Assembly: GCA_965276825.1 (NCBI GenBank)
Contig: OZ255630.1
Span: 3,038,001 to 3,102,000, forward strand
Source: G965276765 sp965276825
Lineage (GTDB): Bacteria; Actinomycetota; Acidimicrobiia; Acidimicrobiales; Palsa-688
Length of the DNA stretch: 64,000 nucleotides
Direction: 5' to 3'
Below, piece after piece: positions 1 to 10,672 of the stretch. Numbering within the stretch: position 1 is the stretch's first letter; each line of letters begins with the position of its first letter. A program made the translations under genes and the position numbers. Under the pieces are notes generated by a model. That model saw only the letters and a list, made by a program, of their open reading frames with translations. It did not search any database and was not told the origin of the DNA.

Positions 1-75
1 AGCGGTCCCCGCGAGCTCGAGTCCGGCGACGAGGTGACGGTCGGCAACACCGTCCTGCGCCTCGACGCGTCCTGA
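1..75 (+). CDS. FHA-domain protein, C-terminal fragment (probable FhaA)
   Basis: The window opens inside a gene, and only the last 24 residues and the stop are present. They read as the final strands of a forkhead-associated domain (GDEVTVGNTVLRL), which binds phosphothreonine. The gene lies 19 bp before fhaB, the place of fhaA in the actinobacterial pknB cluster. That position is the main reason for the FhaA reading, because the fragment is too short to prove it. FhaA usually has an N-terminal DUF3662 domain, which would lie outside the window. Confidence 0.55.
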   Translation, partial: SGPRELESGDEVTVGNTVLRLDAS

Positions 76-94
76 TCCCGACGAGCCGAGCCCA

Positions 95-667
95 TTGCCC
101 TCGCCCCTGCTGACGTTCTTCAAGTACCTCTTCCTCGTGATGCTCTACCTGTTCTTCCTGCGGGTGCTGCGGGCGGTGTGGATCGAGTTGCGCGAGCCGA
201 AGACCGTCGAGGTCAACGGACGGTCGGCCGCACCGATGCCCGCTGCGGCCGCACCCGTGCACGCCGGCGCCAGCGCAGGCGCCCAGCGCCTGCCGTCGGC
301 CGAGACGACCTTCACGCCCATCGCGGAGCCGGATGCTCCGACGGTGTTCGGCGCATCCGCCGGCGCGGTCGGATCCCCCGACCACCTGACCATCACCGGG
401 CCCCCCGCGCAGGCCGGCCAACGCTTCCGCCTGGGCGACGAGCTCACCATCGGGCGGTCACCTGGCTGCGCCATCGCCCTACCCGACGACACCTATGTGT
501 CCTCGCTCCACGCCCGGGTGTTCCGGCGAAACGGTCAGTACCTGGTCGAGGATCTCGGCTCGACCAACGGCACCTTCCTCGACGATGCGGCCGTCGGCGC
601 CGCCGTGGTCCTCCGGCCCGGGGCCAGGCTCAAGGTCGGGCAGACCCTTCTCGAGCTCGAGTCGTGA
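95..667 (+). CDS. fhaB: FHA-domain membrane protein FhaB
   Basis: A 190-residue protein with a TTG start. Residues 8-30 form a membrane segment, followed by a Pro/Ala/Thr-rich linker and a C-terminal FHA domain (about 98-190). Diagnostic FHA residues are GRS at 120-122, SSLHAR at 136-141 and STNGT at 156-160, the set that contacts phosphothreonine. In actinobacteria FhaB reads the output of the PknA/PknB kinases for cell-wall growth. A Thr-rich stretch near residues 70-85 may be the kinase target (inference). The stop overlaps the next GTG start (GTGA), so it is translationally coupled to the phosphatase gene. The length fits the family. Confidence 0.9.
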   Translation: MPSPLLTFFKYLFLVMLYLFFLRVLRAVWIELREPKTVEVNGRSAAPMPAAAAPVHAGASAGAQRLPSAETTFTPIAEPDAPTVFGASAGAVGSPDHLTITGPPAQAGQRFRLGDELTIGRSPGCAIALPDDTYVSSLHARVFRRNGQYLVEDLGSTNGTFLDDAAVGAAVVLRPGARLKVGQTLLELES

Positions 668-2031
668 CGCGCCTCGTCGCCGGGTCGGCGACCGATGTCG
701 GTCGGGTGCGGTCGAACAACCAGGACAGCCTGCTCGTGGCCCTGCCGCTCTTCGCGGTCGCGGACGGGATGGGTGGCCACGCCGCCGGTGAGGTCGCGTC
801 GGAGACGGCGCTCGACGGCCTGCGTCAGTCCTTCGAGGCCGGCGGCCCCCCCACCGCCGAGCTCCTGGCCGCCGCGGTCAAGGCGGCCAACCGGGCGGTG
901 TGGGACGCCGCGGAGGCCAACGTCGACTACCGGGGCATGGGCACCACCCTGACCGCCGTCGCGCTGGTGCGCATCGACGAGCGCGAGGAGCTCGCCGTGG
1001 CCAACGTCGGCGACTCCCGCACCTACCGCCTGCGCGACGGCGAGCTGGAGCAGATGACCGCCGACCACAGCCTGGTGGCCGAGCTGGTGGCCGAGGGCCA
1101 GATCACCGAGAGCGAGGCCGAGACCCACCCCCAGCGACACGTGCTGACCAGGGCGCTCGGCGTCACGCCCGACGTCGAGGTCGACCTCCTCACCACCGAC
1201 CCCTACCGGGGTGACCGCTACCTGCTGTGCAGCGACGGCCTGGTCCGCGAGATGAGCGATGGGCGGGTGGCGTCGGTGCTGCGCCGCCTGGCGGATCCCG
1301 AGGAGGCGGCCAGGGAGCTGGTGGCCGAGGCAAGGGCCAACGGGGGCAGCGACAACATCACCGTGGTGGTGGTCGACGTGGTCGACGACGACGACGAGGC
1401 GGCCAGGGCCACCGCCGCGCTGGCGGCCGAACCGGGTGTGGTCATTCCCCAGGACCTGGCGATCGACGAAGCAGACGGGGAACGGGCGACCGATGTGACC
1501 AGCCAGCACGCCGTCGCCGTCGCCCCGGTGTCGCGTCGGGAGCGGCGCCGCGCCGCCAGGGCGGATCAACCACCTCGGGCCAGGGCGGTCACCGGACGGG
1601 TCGTCGTGTTCGCCGTCCTCCTGGTCGTCGTGGTCGCCGTGGCCGTGGGGGGCACCGCGTGGTACGCCCGCGACAGCTACTTCGTCGGTGTCGACGGGAG
1701 CCGGCTCGTCATCTACCAGGGCCGCCCGGGAGGGGTGCTGTGGTGGAAGCCGACCGTCGCCGAACACCGGGCCGCCCCCACCTCGACCGTCGAGTCGTAC
1801 CATCTCGCCGCCCTGCAGGCCGGTGTGCAGGAGACCAGCCTCACCGCGGCCAGGGCCTACATCGGCCGCCTCCAGGCCGAGGCCACCTCCGCGACGTCGA
1901 CCACCACCACCCCGAGCACCACGACCCCGAGCACTGCGCCCGCAACCACCACGACCCCGACCACGGCGCCCCCGACCACCGTCGCCACCGCTCCCCGGTC
2001 CCCCTCGTCGACGGCCAAGGGCCGCGGATGA
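664..2031 (+). CDS. pstP: Serine/threonine protein phosphatase PstP (PP2C)
   Basis: A 455-residue PP2C phosphatase that should reverse PknB-type phosphorylation. The catalytic domain covers about 1-240, with metal-binding motifs DGMGG (34-38), GDS (115-117), SDG (189-191) and SDN (228-230). A basic linker, a membrane segment at about 312-332 and an extracellular part follow; the last 45 or so residues are almost pure Thr/Pro/Ser/Ala. The GTG start at 664 was chosen because it overlaps the fhaB stop and because the PP2C fold begins directly after it; longer readings upstream are out-of-frame fhaB sequence. It is coupled to the next gene by ATGA. Confidence 0.95.
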   Translation: MTRLVAGSATDVGRVRSNNQDSLLVALPLFAVADGMGGHAAGEVASETALDGLRQSFEAGGPPTAELLAAAVKAANRAVWDAAEANVDYRGMGTTLTAVALVRIDEREELAVANVGDSRTYRLRDGELEQMTADHSLVAELVAEGQITESEAETHPQRHVLTRALGVTPDVEVDLLTTDPYRGDRYLLCSDGLVREMSDGRVASVLRRLADPEEAARELVAEARANGGSDNITVVVVDVVDDDDEAARATAALAAEPGVVIPQDLAIDEADGERATDVTSQHAVAVAPVSRRERRRAARADQPPRARAVTGRVVVFAVLLVVVVAVAVGGTAWYARDSYFVGVDGSRLVIYQGRPGGVLWWKPTVAEHRAAPTSTVESYHLAALQAGVQETSLTAARAYIGRLQAEATSATSTTTTPSTTTPSTAPATTTTPTTAPPTTVATAPRSPSSTAKGRG

Positions 2032-3380
2032 CCGCCACGGCGACGGTGGCCGACGCGCTCGTCGCCACCCGTCGGCCGGCCAGGCGCAGGACCGAGCTCG
2101 GCCTGATCGTGCTGGCCGTGGTCCTCATCGGGGGCCTGTACGCGCTCGCCGGCCTCGGCAAGGCAGGGTCGCTGCCGGCCAACATCGGCCCGTTTCTCGG
2201 GCTGATCTTCGCGCTCCTGCTCATCGGCCACGTCGCCGTCCGCCGCCTCGCCCCCGACGCCGACCCGATCCTGCTGCCGCTCGCCGGCCTGCTCAACGGT
2301 GTCGGCTACGTGTTCATCGCCCGCCTCTCGTCGTCGCAGGCCGCCGCGCAGGCGGTCTGGTCGACGATCGGGATGATCGCGTTCGTGGTGACCCTCCTCG
2401 TGGTCAAGCGGGTCCGCGACCTCGAGCGCTACCGCTACACGTTCGCGGTGGTCGGGATCGGCCTGCTGCTGCTCCCCCTGTTGCCGCACTTCGGCGAGAA
2501 CATCAACGGCGCCCGGCTGTGGGTCCACATCGGCTCCCACCAGTTCCAGCCCGGCGAGATGGCCAAGCTGGCCCTCGCCGTCTTCTTCGCATCGGCCCTC
2601 GTGGAGCGCTCCGAGCAGCTGGCCCACGGAACCCGCAGGCTCGGGCGCATGCTGGTCATCGACCCCAAGTACCTCGCCCCCATCGTGATCGCGTGGGCCC
2701 TCTCACTGCTCATCTTCCTGGCCGAGAACGACCTCGGCTCGTCGTTCCTCTTCTTCACCCTCTTCGTCGGCATGCTCTGGGTGGCCACCAACCGGGCGTT
2801 CTACCTGGCCCTCGGCGGCGTGCTCTTCGCCGGCGGCGCGGTGTTCGCCCTCAAGGTGATCGGCCACGCCCAGAGCCGCATCCAGAGCTGGCTCGACCCG
2901 TGGGCCCACCCGCAGGGCAACGGCTACCAGATCATCCAGGGGGTGTTCGCCATCGCCGCCGGCGGGCTCTGGGGGGAGGGCCCCGGCCAGTCCAACGCCG
3001 CCCACATCCCCGAGGCGTCGAGCGACATGATCTTCGCCGTGTTGGCCGACGAGATCGGGCTGGTGGGCGTCACCGCCGTCCTGATCGCCTACATCCTCCT
3101 CGTGGGGGCCGGGTTGCGCATCGCCATCCGCTGCGACAACCCCTTCGAGAAGCTCCTCGCCACCGGCCTGGCCCTGATCGTCGGCGTCCAGACCTTCGTG
3201 ATCGTCGGTGGCGTCACGCGGGTCATCCCCCTGACCGGCATCACCTTGCCGTTCGTGGCGTACGGCGGCTCGTCGCTCATCTCCAACTACATACTGCTGG
3301 CCCTGCTGCTGCGCATCTCCGACAGCGCAGTCACCGCGCCCGCGGCCCTCCGCCTCCCGGTCGCCATGGGACGCGCGTGA
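2028..3380 (+). CDS. rodA: SEDS-family glycosyltransferase (RodA/FtsW)
   Basis: A 450-residue polytopic membrane protein of the SEDS family, which polymerises lipid II into glycan strands. Many hydrophobic segments are visible. The conserved family region is clear, including GARLW near residue 163, QPGEMAK a little further on, and a C-terminal stretch with GLTLPFVAYGG-like residues (here TGITLPFVAYGGSS). The ATG overlaps the pstP stop. It sits directly before a class B PBP, the cognate transpeptidase partner. Position in the pknB cluster favours RodA over FtsW, but sequence alone does not settle this. Confidence 0.92.
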   Translation: MTATATVADALVATRRPARRRTELGLIVLAVVLIGGLYALAGLGKAGSLPANIGPFLGLIFALLLIGHVAVRRLAPDADPILLPLAGLLNGVGYVFIARLSSSQAAAQAVWSTIGMIAFVVTLLVVKRVRDLERYRYTFAVVGIGLLLLPLLPHFGENINGARLWVHIGSHQFQPGEMAKLALAVFFASALVERSEQLAHGTRRLGRMLVIDPKYLAPIVIAWALSLLIFLAENDLGSSFLFFTLFVGMLWVATNRAFYLALGGVLFAGGAVFALKVIGHAQSRIQSWLDPWAHPQGNGYQIIQGVFAIAAGGLWGEGPGQSNAAHIPEASSDMIFAVLADEIGLVGVTAVLIAYILLVGAGLRIAIRCDNPFEKLLATGLALIVGVQTFVIVGGVTRVIPLTGITLPFVAYGGSSLISNYILLALLLRISDSAVTAPAALRLPVAMGRA

Positions 3381-5128
3381 ACCGCCAGATCCGCTTCGTC
3401 GGCATCGGCCTCCTGGCCCTGTTCGTCGTGCTGTTCGTCCAGCTCAACTACCTGCAGGTCGTCCACGCACCGGCCCTCGACCACAACGGCCTCAACGGCG
3501 AGCAGGTCGTCAAGCAGTACAACCTGGCAAGGGGGGCGATCATCTCCTCCGACGGGGTGACCCTCGCCGACTCGACCAAGACGCCGACGAGCAGCCAGTT
3601 CCGCTACCAGCGCCACTATCCGAGCGGCTCGCTGTTCGGCCAGATCACCGGGTACTACTCGTTCATCTACGGCAGCGACGGCGTCGAGAGCACGTACAAC
3701 AGCGTGCTCACCGGCGCCAAGCACCGTTTCTCGCTGCCGAGGAGCCTGAGCGGCATCGGCAACCTCCTGACCAACGCGACCACCGCCCAGAACGTCACCC
3801 TCACGCTCTCCGCCCGCCTGCAGCGGGTGGCCCGCACCGAGCTGGCCGGGAGGGTCGGCTCGGTGGTGGCCATCGACCCGACCACCGGCGGCATCCTGGC
3901 CATGTACTCCAACCCCACCTACGACCCGACCGGCCTGGCGTCGCTGTCGACCACCGCCGAGACCAAGGCGTGGAAACGGCTGCTGACCGCTTCCGGCCAG
4001 CCCCTGCTGCCCGGCTCCTACCGCGGGCGCTGGTTTCCCGGGTCGACGTTCAAGACCATCACGTCGGCCGCCGTCTACGACCACAAGCCGGCCCTCGCCA
4101 CCCACGTGTACCCGACCCTCGGCGAGCTGACCCTGCCCCAGACCACCAACAAGCTGCACAACTTCGCCAACGAGGTGTGCGGCGGCGCGCTCCCCGAGCT
4201 GTTCACCGTCTCCTGCGACACCGGCTTCGGCCAGGTCGGCCTCGACCTGGGGGCGGCCAACCTGGTCGCCGAGGCCAAGGCCTTCGGCTTCGACGCCACC
4301 CCGCCCCTCGACCTGCCCTCGCCGGCGGCCTCCAACTTCCCTGGCGTGTCGAGCTTCGACCAGAACCTGCCCACCCTCGCCTTCTCCGCCCTCGGCCAGG
4401 AGGACGTCTCGGCCACCCCGCTGGAGATGGCCCTGGTGGCCGCCGGGTTGGCCCACGGCGGGCGGATCATGACCCCGCACGTGCTGAGCCGGGTGACCGA
4501 CGCCCAGAACAACGTGGTGTCGACCTACAAGCCGTCGACCTGGCTGCATGCCACGTCGCCCGCCACGGCCAAGCAGCTCACCACCCTGATGGAGTCCGTG
4601 GTCGACAGCCCCAACGGCACCGGTGCGCTGGCCAGGATCCCCGGCGTCGAGGTGGCGGCCAAGACGGGCACCGCCCAGACCGGCACCATCCCCCCGAAGA
4701 TCGACGCCTGGTTCATGGCCTTCGCCCCCGCCGCCGACCCGAGCATCGCCGTCGCCGTCGTGCTGCCCAACCAGCCGTCCGCCAACGAGTACCAGGGCGG
4801 CACGCTGGCCGCGCCGATCGCCAAGGCCATGATCCAGGCCGCACTCAACGGGCGCAGCGCGCCCGGCGCCGTCGGACCCACGACGACCACGACCACGACC
4901 TCGCCCCACACCACCACCCCGACAACATCCGGTCGACCGGCGCCCTCCACGACGCTGTCTCCGATCACCGCGCCCGCCACCACGCCGCCCGCGACCGCGC
5001 CGCCCGCCACCACGCCGCCCCCGGCCACGACGACGCCGACGACCGCCCGCAGCTCCACCACGACCACGCCGGGTACCTCGACCACGGCGACGAGCAGGGC
5101 GACCGCAACGACCACATCCGGCCAGTGA
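3377..5128 (+). CDS. pbpA: Class B penicillin-binding protein PbpA
   Basis: A 583-residue D,D-transpeptidase that cross-links peptidoglycan. A single membrane anchor (about 6-27) is followed by the dimerisation region and the transpeptidase domain. Active-site motifs are STFK (223-226, nucleophile Ser223), SCD (279-281) and KTGT (429-432). The second motif has Asp where many PBPs have Asn (SxN); elongation-type PBP2 proteins can also carry SxD. The last 80 or so residues are a low-complexity Thr/Pro/Ala tail outside the membrane. The GTG start overlaps the rodA stop (GTGA), as expected for a polymerase/transpeptidase pair. Confidence 0.93.
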   Translation: MNRQIRFVGIGLLALFVVLFVQLNYLQVVHAPALDHNGLNGEQVVKQYNLARGAIISSDGVTLADSTKTPTSSQFRYQRHYPSGSLFGQITGYYSFIYGSDGVESTYNSVLTGAKHRFSLPRSLSGIGNLLTNATTAQNVTLTLSARLQRVARTELAGRVGSVVAIDPTTGGILAMYSNPTYDPTGLASLSTTAETKAWKRLLTASGQPLLPGSYRGRWFPGSTFKTITSAAVYDHKPALATHVYPTLGELTLPQTTNKLHNFANEVCGGALPELFTVSCDTGFGQVGLDLGAANLVAEAKAFGFDATPPLDLPSPAASNFPGVSSFDQNLPTLAFSALGQEDVSATPLEMALVAAGLAHGGRIMTPHVLSRVTDAQNNVVSTYKPSTWLHATSPATAKQLTTLMESVVDSPNGTGALARIPGVEVAAKTGTAQTGTIPPKIDAWFMAFAPAADPSIAVAVVLPNQPSANEYQGGTLAAPIAKAMIQAALNGRSAPGAVGPTTTTTTTSPHTTTPTTSGRPAPSTTLSPITAPATTPPATAPPATTPPPATTTPTTARSSTTTTPGTSTTATSRATATTTSGQ

Positions 5129-5135
5129 GCACGAA

Positions 5136-7196
<2,061 letters not shown>

Positions 7197-7213
7197 CCCC
7201 GGCCGGCGTCGCG

Positions 7214-7825
7214 TCAGGTGGTGGCCACCCGGAGGGCGGCGTCCACGCCGCCCTGACCGCAGCGGCCGAGCCAGTTGGCCAGCATCCGGTGCCCGTGGGC
7301 GGTGAGGACCGACTCGGGGTGGAACTGCACCCCCTCCACGTCGACGTGGAGGTGGCGGAGGCCCATCACCAGCCCGTCGTCGCTCGTGGCCGAGACCTCG
7401 AGCACCGCGGGGACGCTGCCGGCGGCGACCACGAGGGAGTGGTAGCGGGTTGCGTCCAAGGGGTCGGGCACGCCGCCGAAGACGCCCCGGCCGTCGTGGC
7501 GGACCGGTGAGGTCTTGCCGTGCATCAGCCCGGCTCTGACCACCTGTGCACCGAAGGCCTCGCCGATCACCTGGTGCCCGAGGCACACCCCCAGGATCGG
7601 CACCCTCCCGGCCATGGCCTGCACCAGCGCCAAGCTGATCCCGGCGTCCCCCGGGCCGCCGGGACCCGGCGAGACGAGGATCCCGTCCGGGGTCAGATGG
7701 TCGACGCCGGCCAGGTCCACGGCGTCGTTGCGGACCACCACGGGATCGGCGCCCAGCTGACCGAGGTACTGGACCAGGTTCCACACGAACGAGTCGTAGT
7801 TGTCGATCACGAGGATCCGCGCCAC
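7214..7825 (-). CDS. trpG: Glutamine amidotransferase, TrpG/PabA type
   Basis: A 203-residue class I glutamine amidotransferase subunit. It releases ammonia from glutamine for anthranilate or aminodeoxychorismate synthase. The triad is visible: Cys81 in GVCLGHQ, His169 and Glu171 in VQFHPES. The N-terminal IDNYDSF is typical of this subgroup. No synthase large subunit is nearby. In mycobacteria the same gene stands between pknB and crgA, as here. The GTG start lies 7 nt after a TACCCT hexamer on the minus strand, a leaderless arrangement. Whether it serves tryptophan, folate or both cannot be read from the sequence. Confidence 0.9.
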   Translation of the reverse strand: MARILVIDNYDSFVWNLVQYLGQLGADPVVVRNDAVDLAGVDHLTPDGILVSPGPGGPGDAGISLALVQAMAGRVPILGVCLGHQVIGEAFGAQVVRAGLMHGKTSPVRHDGRGVFGGVPDPLDATRYHSLVVAAGSVPAVLEVSATSDDGLVMGLRHLHVDVEGVQFHPESVLTAHGHRMLANWLGRCGQGGVDAALRVATT

Positions 7826-7832
7826 GTCCCGC

Positions 7833-7862
7833 AGGGTACCTGGGGCCGCCTTGGCCTATCCT
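7833..7862. promoter_or_regulatory. Divergent leaderless promoters for trpG and crgA
   Basis: The 44-bp gap between the two divergent genes holds two TANNNT hexamers. TACCCT on the minus strand (7838-7833) is 7 nt before the trpG GTG. TATCCT on the plus strand (7857-7862) is 7 nt before the crgA ATG. This is the spacing of actinobacterial -10 boxes of leaderless transcripts. I see no clear -35 element. Confidence 0.5.
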
Positions 7863-7869
7863 CTCGCCC

Positions 7870-8244
7870 ATGGCCCGTCGGACCAAGGATGCACCCGAGC
7901 GACCCACCACAGGACCGGCCACGACCGTGAGCGGGCGGGCCAACCCCAAGGGCACGGCACCACGCGGCGCCGGCACCCCCCGGGCGACCGGGCGAGGCGC
8001 GCGAGGTGACGCCGCGCCGGGCTCCGCCACGAGCAGCGGTCGCTACACGGCTCCCGTCCCCGACGAACTGCGCTCGAGCCCGTGGTGGGTGCCGACGATC
8101 ATGCTGGCCCTCTTCGGCCTCGGGGTGGTGGCGATCGTCCTCAACTATCTCGGCGTGCTGCCCGCCAGCCCGAGCAACTGGTACCTGCTCGGCGGTCTGG
8201 GCGGCATCATCCTCGGGTTCGTCGCCGCCACGCAGTGGCACTGA
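7870..8244 (+). CDS. crgA: Cell division protein CrgA
   Basis: A 124-residue protein. The N-terminal 70 residues are basic and Gly/Pro/Thr-rich. Two membrane segments follow at about 74-94 and 104-121, and the protein ends in TQWH. CrgA of actinobacteria links FtsZ, FtsQ, FtsI and CwsA at the septum. The paired membrane segments with SSPWWVP before the first and a Trp near the C-terminus match the family, as does the position next to trpG and pknB. Its cytoplasmic tail is longer than in Mycobacterium. Confidence 0.88.
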   Translation: MARRTKDAPERPTTGPATTVSGRANPKGTAPRGAGTPRATGRGARGDAAPGSATSSGRYTAPVPDELRSSPWWVPTIMLALFGLGVVAIVLNYLGVLPASPSNWYLLGGLGGIILGFVAATQWH

Positions 8245-8325
8245 CCGCAACCGTCCGACGACTCCGCCGAGCGGGCTGACCGGCCCCGGCCTCGCGGCGG
8301 CGAAAGTCACGTCCGTGGAGGTCAC

Positions 8326-8350
8326 CCCCAGGCTGATCCACAGTCTGGGG
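8326..8350. terminator. Bidirectional terminator hairpin between crgA and thiolase
   Basis: A 10-bp stem (CCCCAGGCTG pairing with CAGTCTGGGG, one G-U pair) with a 5-nt loop lies between two convergent genes, 80 bp after crgA and 24 bp after the thiolase stop. No T tract is present, as is common in high-GC actinobacteria. Confidence 0.5.
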
Positions 8351-8373
8351 ACGGATCTGCGGCGCGACCGCGC

Positions 8374-9570
8374 CTAGCCCAACCGCTCGACGATGGTCGC
8401 GTTGGCCATGCCGCCGCCCTCGCACATGGTGAGCAGGCCGTAGCGGCCGCCGGTGCGCTCCAACTCGTTGAGCAGGGTCGACGCCAGCTTGGTGCCCGAC
8501 GACCCGAGGGGGTGACCGAGGGCGATGGCACCGCCGTTGACGTTGACCTTGTCCATGTCCGGGTGGTGCTCCTTCTCCCACGCCAGGACGACCGAGGCGA
8601 AGGCCTCGTTGATCTCGACCAGGTCGATGTCGTCCATCGTCAGCTTGGCCCGCTCCAGGATCTTGGTGGTGGCCGGGATGGGGCCGGTCAGCATGGTGAC
8701 CGGGTCCACGCCGGCGAGGGCGAAGCTGTGGAAGCGGGCCCTCGGAGTCAGGCCGAGGGAGGCGGCCCGCTCCTCGCTCATGATGAGCACGGCAGAGGCG
8801 CCGTCGGTGATCTGGGAGGAGTTGCCGGCGGTGACCTTGCCGTCGGGCCGGAAGGCCGGCTTGAGCTTGGCGAGGGACTCGGCGGTGGTGCCCTCCCTGA
8901 TGCCCTCGTCGGCGGTGAGCTGCTCGCCGGTCTCGACGATGTTGCCCGTCTCCCTGTCCTTGACCTTGACCGCCACGGGGAGGATCTCCCGCTCGAAGCG
9001 GCCCTCGGCGGTGGCCGTGGCGGCTCGCTGCTGGCTCCTCGCCCCGAAGCCGTCGAGGTCCTCCCGGCTGAGCCCCCACTGCTCGGCGATCATCTCCGCC
9101 GAGATGCCCTGGGGCACGAGACCACCCACCGGCTCGTAGCGCCTGCCGACCTCGGGACCGAAGGGGATGCCCACGTTGGGCACGGCCGCTGACGCGCCCA
9201 TCGGCACCAGGCTCATGACCTCGACCCCGGCGGCGATCACCACGTCGTAGGCGCCGGCCATCACGCCCTGCGCAGCGAAGTGGATCGCCTGCTGCGACGA
9301 CCCGCACTGCCGATCGATGGTCGTGGAGACGACCGATTCGGGAAACCCTGCGGCCAGCACGGCGTTACGGCCGACGTTGACCGACTGCGCGCCGACCTGC
9401 ATGACACAACCCATGATCACGTCCTCGACGAGGGCGGGATCGAGGCCGGTCCTCGTGACGATGGCCTTCAGGGTCTCCGCCGACAGGTCGACGGGGTGCC
9501 AGCCCGACAGCTTCCCGTTGCGCTTGCCGCCTGCGGTCCGTACGGCATCGACGATCACAGCACTGGGCAT
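8374..9570 (-). CDS. Acetyl-CoA acetyltransferase (thiolase)
   Basis: A 398-residue thiolase that condenses or cleaves acyl-CoA with CoA. The nucleophile is Cys89 in DRQCGSSQQA. Further signatures are NSSQITDGASA, NVNGGAIALGHPLG with the active-site His, and the C-terminal LLTMCEGGGMANA with the acid/base Cys. The length is standard. It stands alone, without hydratase or dehydrogenase genes, so degradative or biosynthetic use cannot be decided. The ATG at 9570 begins directly with the conserved N-terminal strand (SAVIVDAVRTAGGK). Confidence 0.93.
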   Translation of the reverse strand: MPSAVIVDAVRTAGGKRNGKLSGWHPVDLSAETLKAIVTRTGLDPALVEDVIMGCVMQVGAQSVNVGRNAVLAAGFPESVVSTTIDRQCGSSQQAIHFAAQGVMAGAYDVVIAAGVEVMSLVPMGASAAVPNVGIPFGPEVGRRYEPVGGLVPQGISAEMIAEQWGLSREDLDGFGARSQQRAATATAEGRFEREILPVAVKVKDRETGNIVETGEQLTADEGIREGTTAESLAKLKPAFRPDGKVTAGNSSQITDGASAVLIMSEERAASLGLTPRARFHSFALAGVDPVTMLTGPIPATTKILERAKLTMDDIDLVEINEAFASVVLAWEKEHHPDMDKVNVNGGAIALGHPLGSSGTKLASTLLNELERTGGRYGLLTMCEGGGMANATIVERLG

Positions 9571-9818
9571 GATGGCTCCTCGCCTGTTCGGTCCGGCCTT
9601 CGACCTCCTCGGTCGGGACCAGGGTCCCCCGGACCCGTGACACCCGAAGGATAGCGGTGGTCACCGGTGCGCGCTCCTATGGCCGCGGTCACACGCGACC
9701 GCGGGGGTGCCCCCTCCGGTGAATCCGGATCAGCCTGGTCGGCTATCTGGGCCCGACCGGTAGCCTTGCGTCTCGAAGGACGTCACGAATCGTGGCCCGA
9801 GACCGGAGGAACTGAGAC

Positions 9819-10454
9819 ATGGCGCTGCAGCTCGGAGACGAGGCCCCCGACTTCACGGCGGAGACGACCGAGGGCACCATCCGCTTCCACGAGTGGCTCG
9901 GTGACGGCTGGGGCGTGCTCTTCAGCCACCCCAAGGACTTCACGCCGGTGTGCACCACCGAGCTCGGCGCCGTGGCCAAGCTCGAGGGCGAGTTCGACAA
10001 GCGCAACACCAAGGTCGTGGCCGTCAGCGTCGACGAGCTGTCCCACCATCAGGAGTGGCTGCCCGACATCCACGAGACCCAGGGCACCGAGGTCAACTTC
10101 CCCATCATCGCCGACTCCGACCGCAAGGTCTCGGATCTGTACGGGATGATCCACCCCAACGCCTCCGACACCGTCACGGTGCGCTCCGTGTTCGTGATCG
10201 GGCCGGACAAGAAGGTCAAGCTCACGATCACCTACCCGCAGAGCACGGGCCGCAACTTCCAGGAGATCCTGCGGGTCATCGACTCGCTGCAGCTGACCGC
10301 CAAGTTCCAGGTGTCGACGCCGGCGGACTGGAACGACGGCGAGGACGTCATCATCGCCCCGGCGCTGAGCGACGAGGTGGCCAAGGACAAGTTCCCCAAG
10401 GGCTGGGAGGCCAAGCGGCCCTACCTGCGCCTCACCCCCCAGCCCAACCGCTGA
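9819..10454 (+). CDS. Peroxiredoxin, 1-Cys (Prx6-type)
   Basis: A 211-residue thioredoxin-fold peroxidase that reduces H2O2, organic peroxides or peroxynitrite. The peroxidatic Cys45 lies in HPKDFTPVCTTELG, with the PxxxT/SxxC motif and a Prx6-like PVCTTE. The long C-terminal domain (about 150-211, including PYLRLTPQP) is typical of the Prx6 class, which is homodimeric and often uses a single Cys. There is no second obvious resolving Cys. A GGAGGAACTGAG purine-rich stretch stands before the ATG. It is monocistronic, followed by a strong hairpin. Confidence 0.92.
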   Translation: MALQLGDEAPDFTAETTEGTIRFHEWLGDGWGVLFSHPKDFTPVCTTELGAVAKLEGEFDKRNTKVVAVSVDELSHHQEWLPDIHETQGTEVNFPIIADSDRKVSDLYGMIHPNASDTVTVRSVFVIGPDKKVKLTITYPQSTGRNFQEILRVIDSLQLTAKFQVSTPADWNDGEDVIIAPALSDEVAKDKFPKGWEAKRPYLRLTPQPNR

Positions 10455-10470
10455 GGCGCACGGGGCCGCA

Positions 10471-10505
10471 CCCATCCCGGCCCAGCACGGCGCGGCCGGG
10501 ATGGG
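10471..10505 (+). terminator. Terminator after peroxiredoxin
   Basis: A perfect 12-bp inverted repeat (CCCATCCCGGCC and GGCCGGGATGGG) with an 11-nt loop begins 17 bp after the peroxiredoxin stop. No T tract. It also insulates the rpmH promoter region that follows. Confidence 0.65.
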
Positions 10506-10626
10506 CACCTCCGCCGGACGGACGCGGTTGGCGGGAGCCTCCGATGTCACCTACCCTGTGGAGGAGATGCCTACGGGCCGCTCGAGCCGTGCGCACCGTG
10601 CCGGTCCGGCGATCGGCGAGGCAACG

Positions 10627-10672
10627 AGCCGGAGCCGAGGAGGCGATGAGTGAAGAGAACGTACCAACCCAA
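10627..10672 (+). repeat. 46-bp repeat, copy 1 (native: rpmH ribosome-binding site and start)
   Basis: These 46 bp carry the AGGAGG Shine-Dalgarno sequence (10638-10643), the ATGAGTG double start and the first codons of rpmH. An identical copy lies at 62645-62690 inside a glycosyltransferase gene of the mobile element. The bases flanking the two copies differ on both sides. This copy is the original, because it is an integral part of the conserved rpmH gene. Confidence 0.95.

Noticed and set aside
3377..5128. PbpA active-site defect because SCD replaces SxN
   Set aside because: SxD occurs in elongation-type PBPs; the other motifs are intact.
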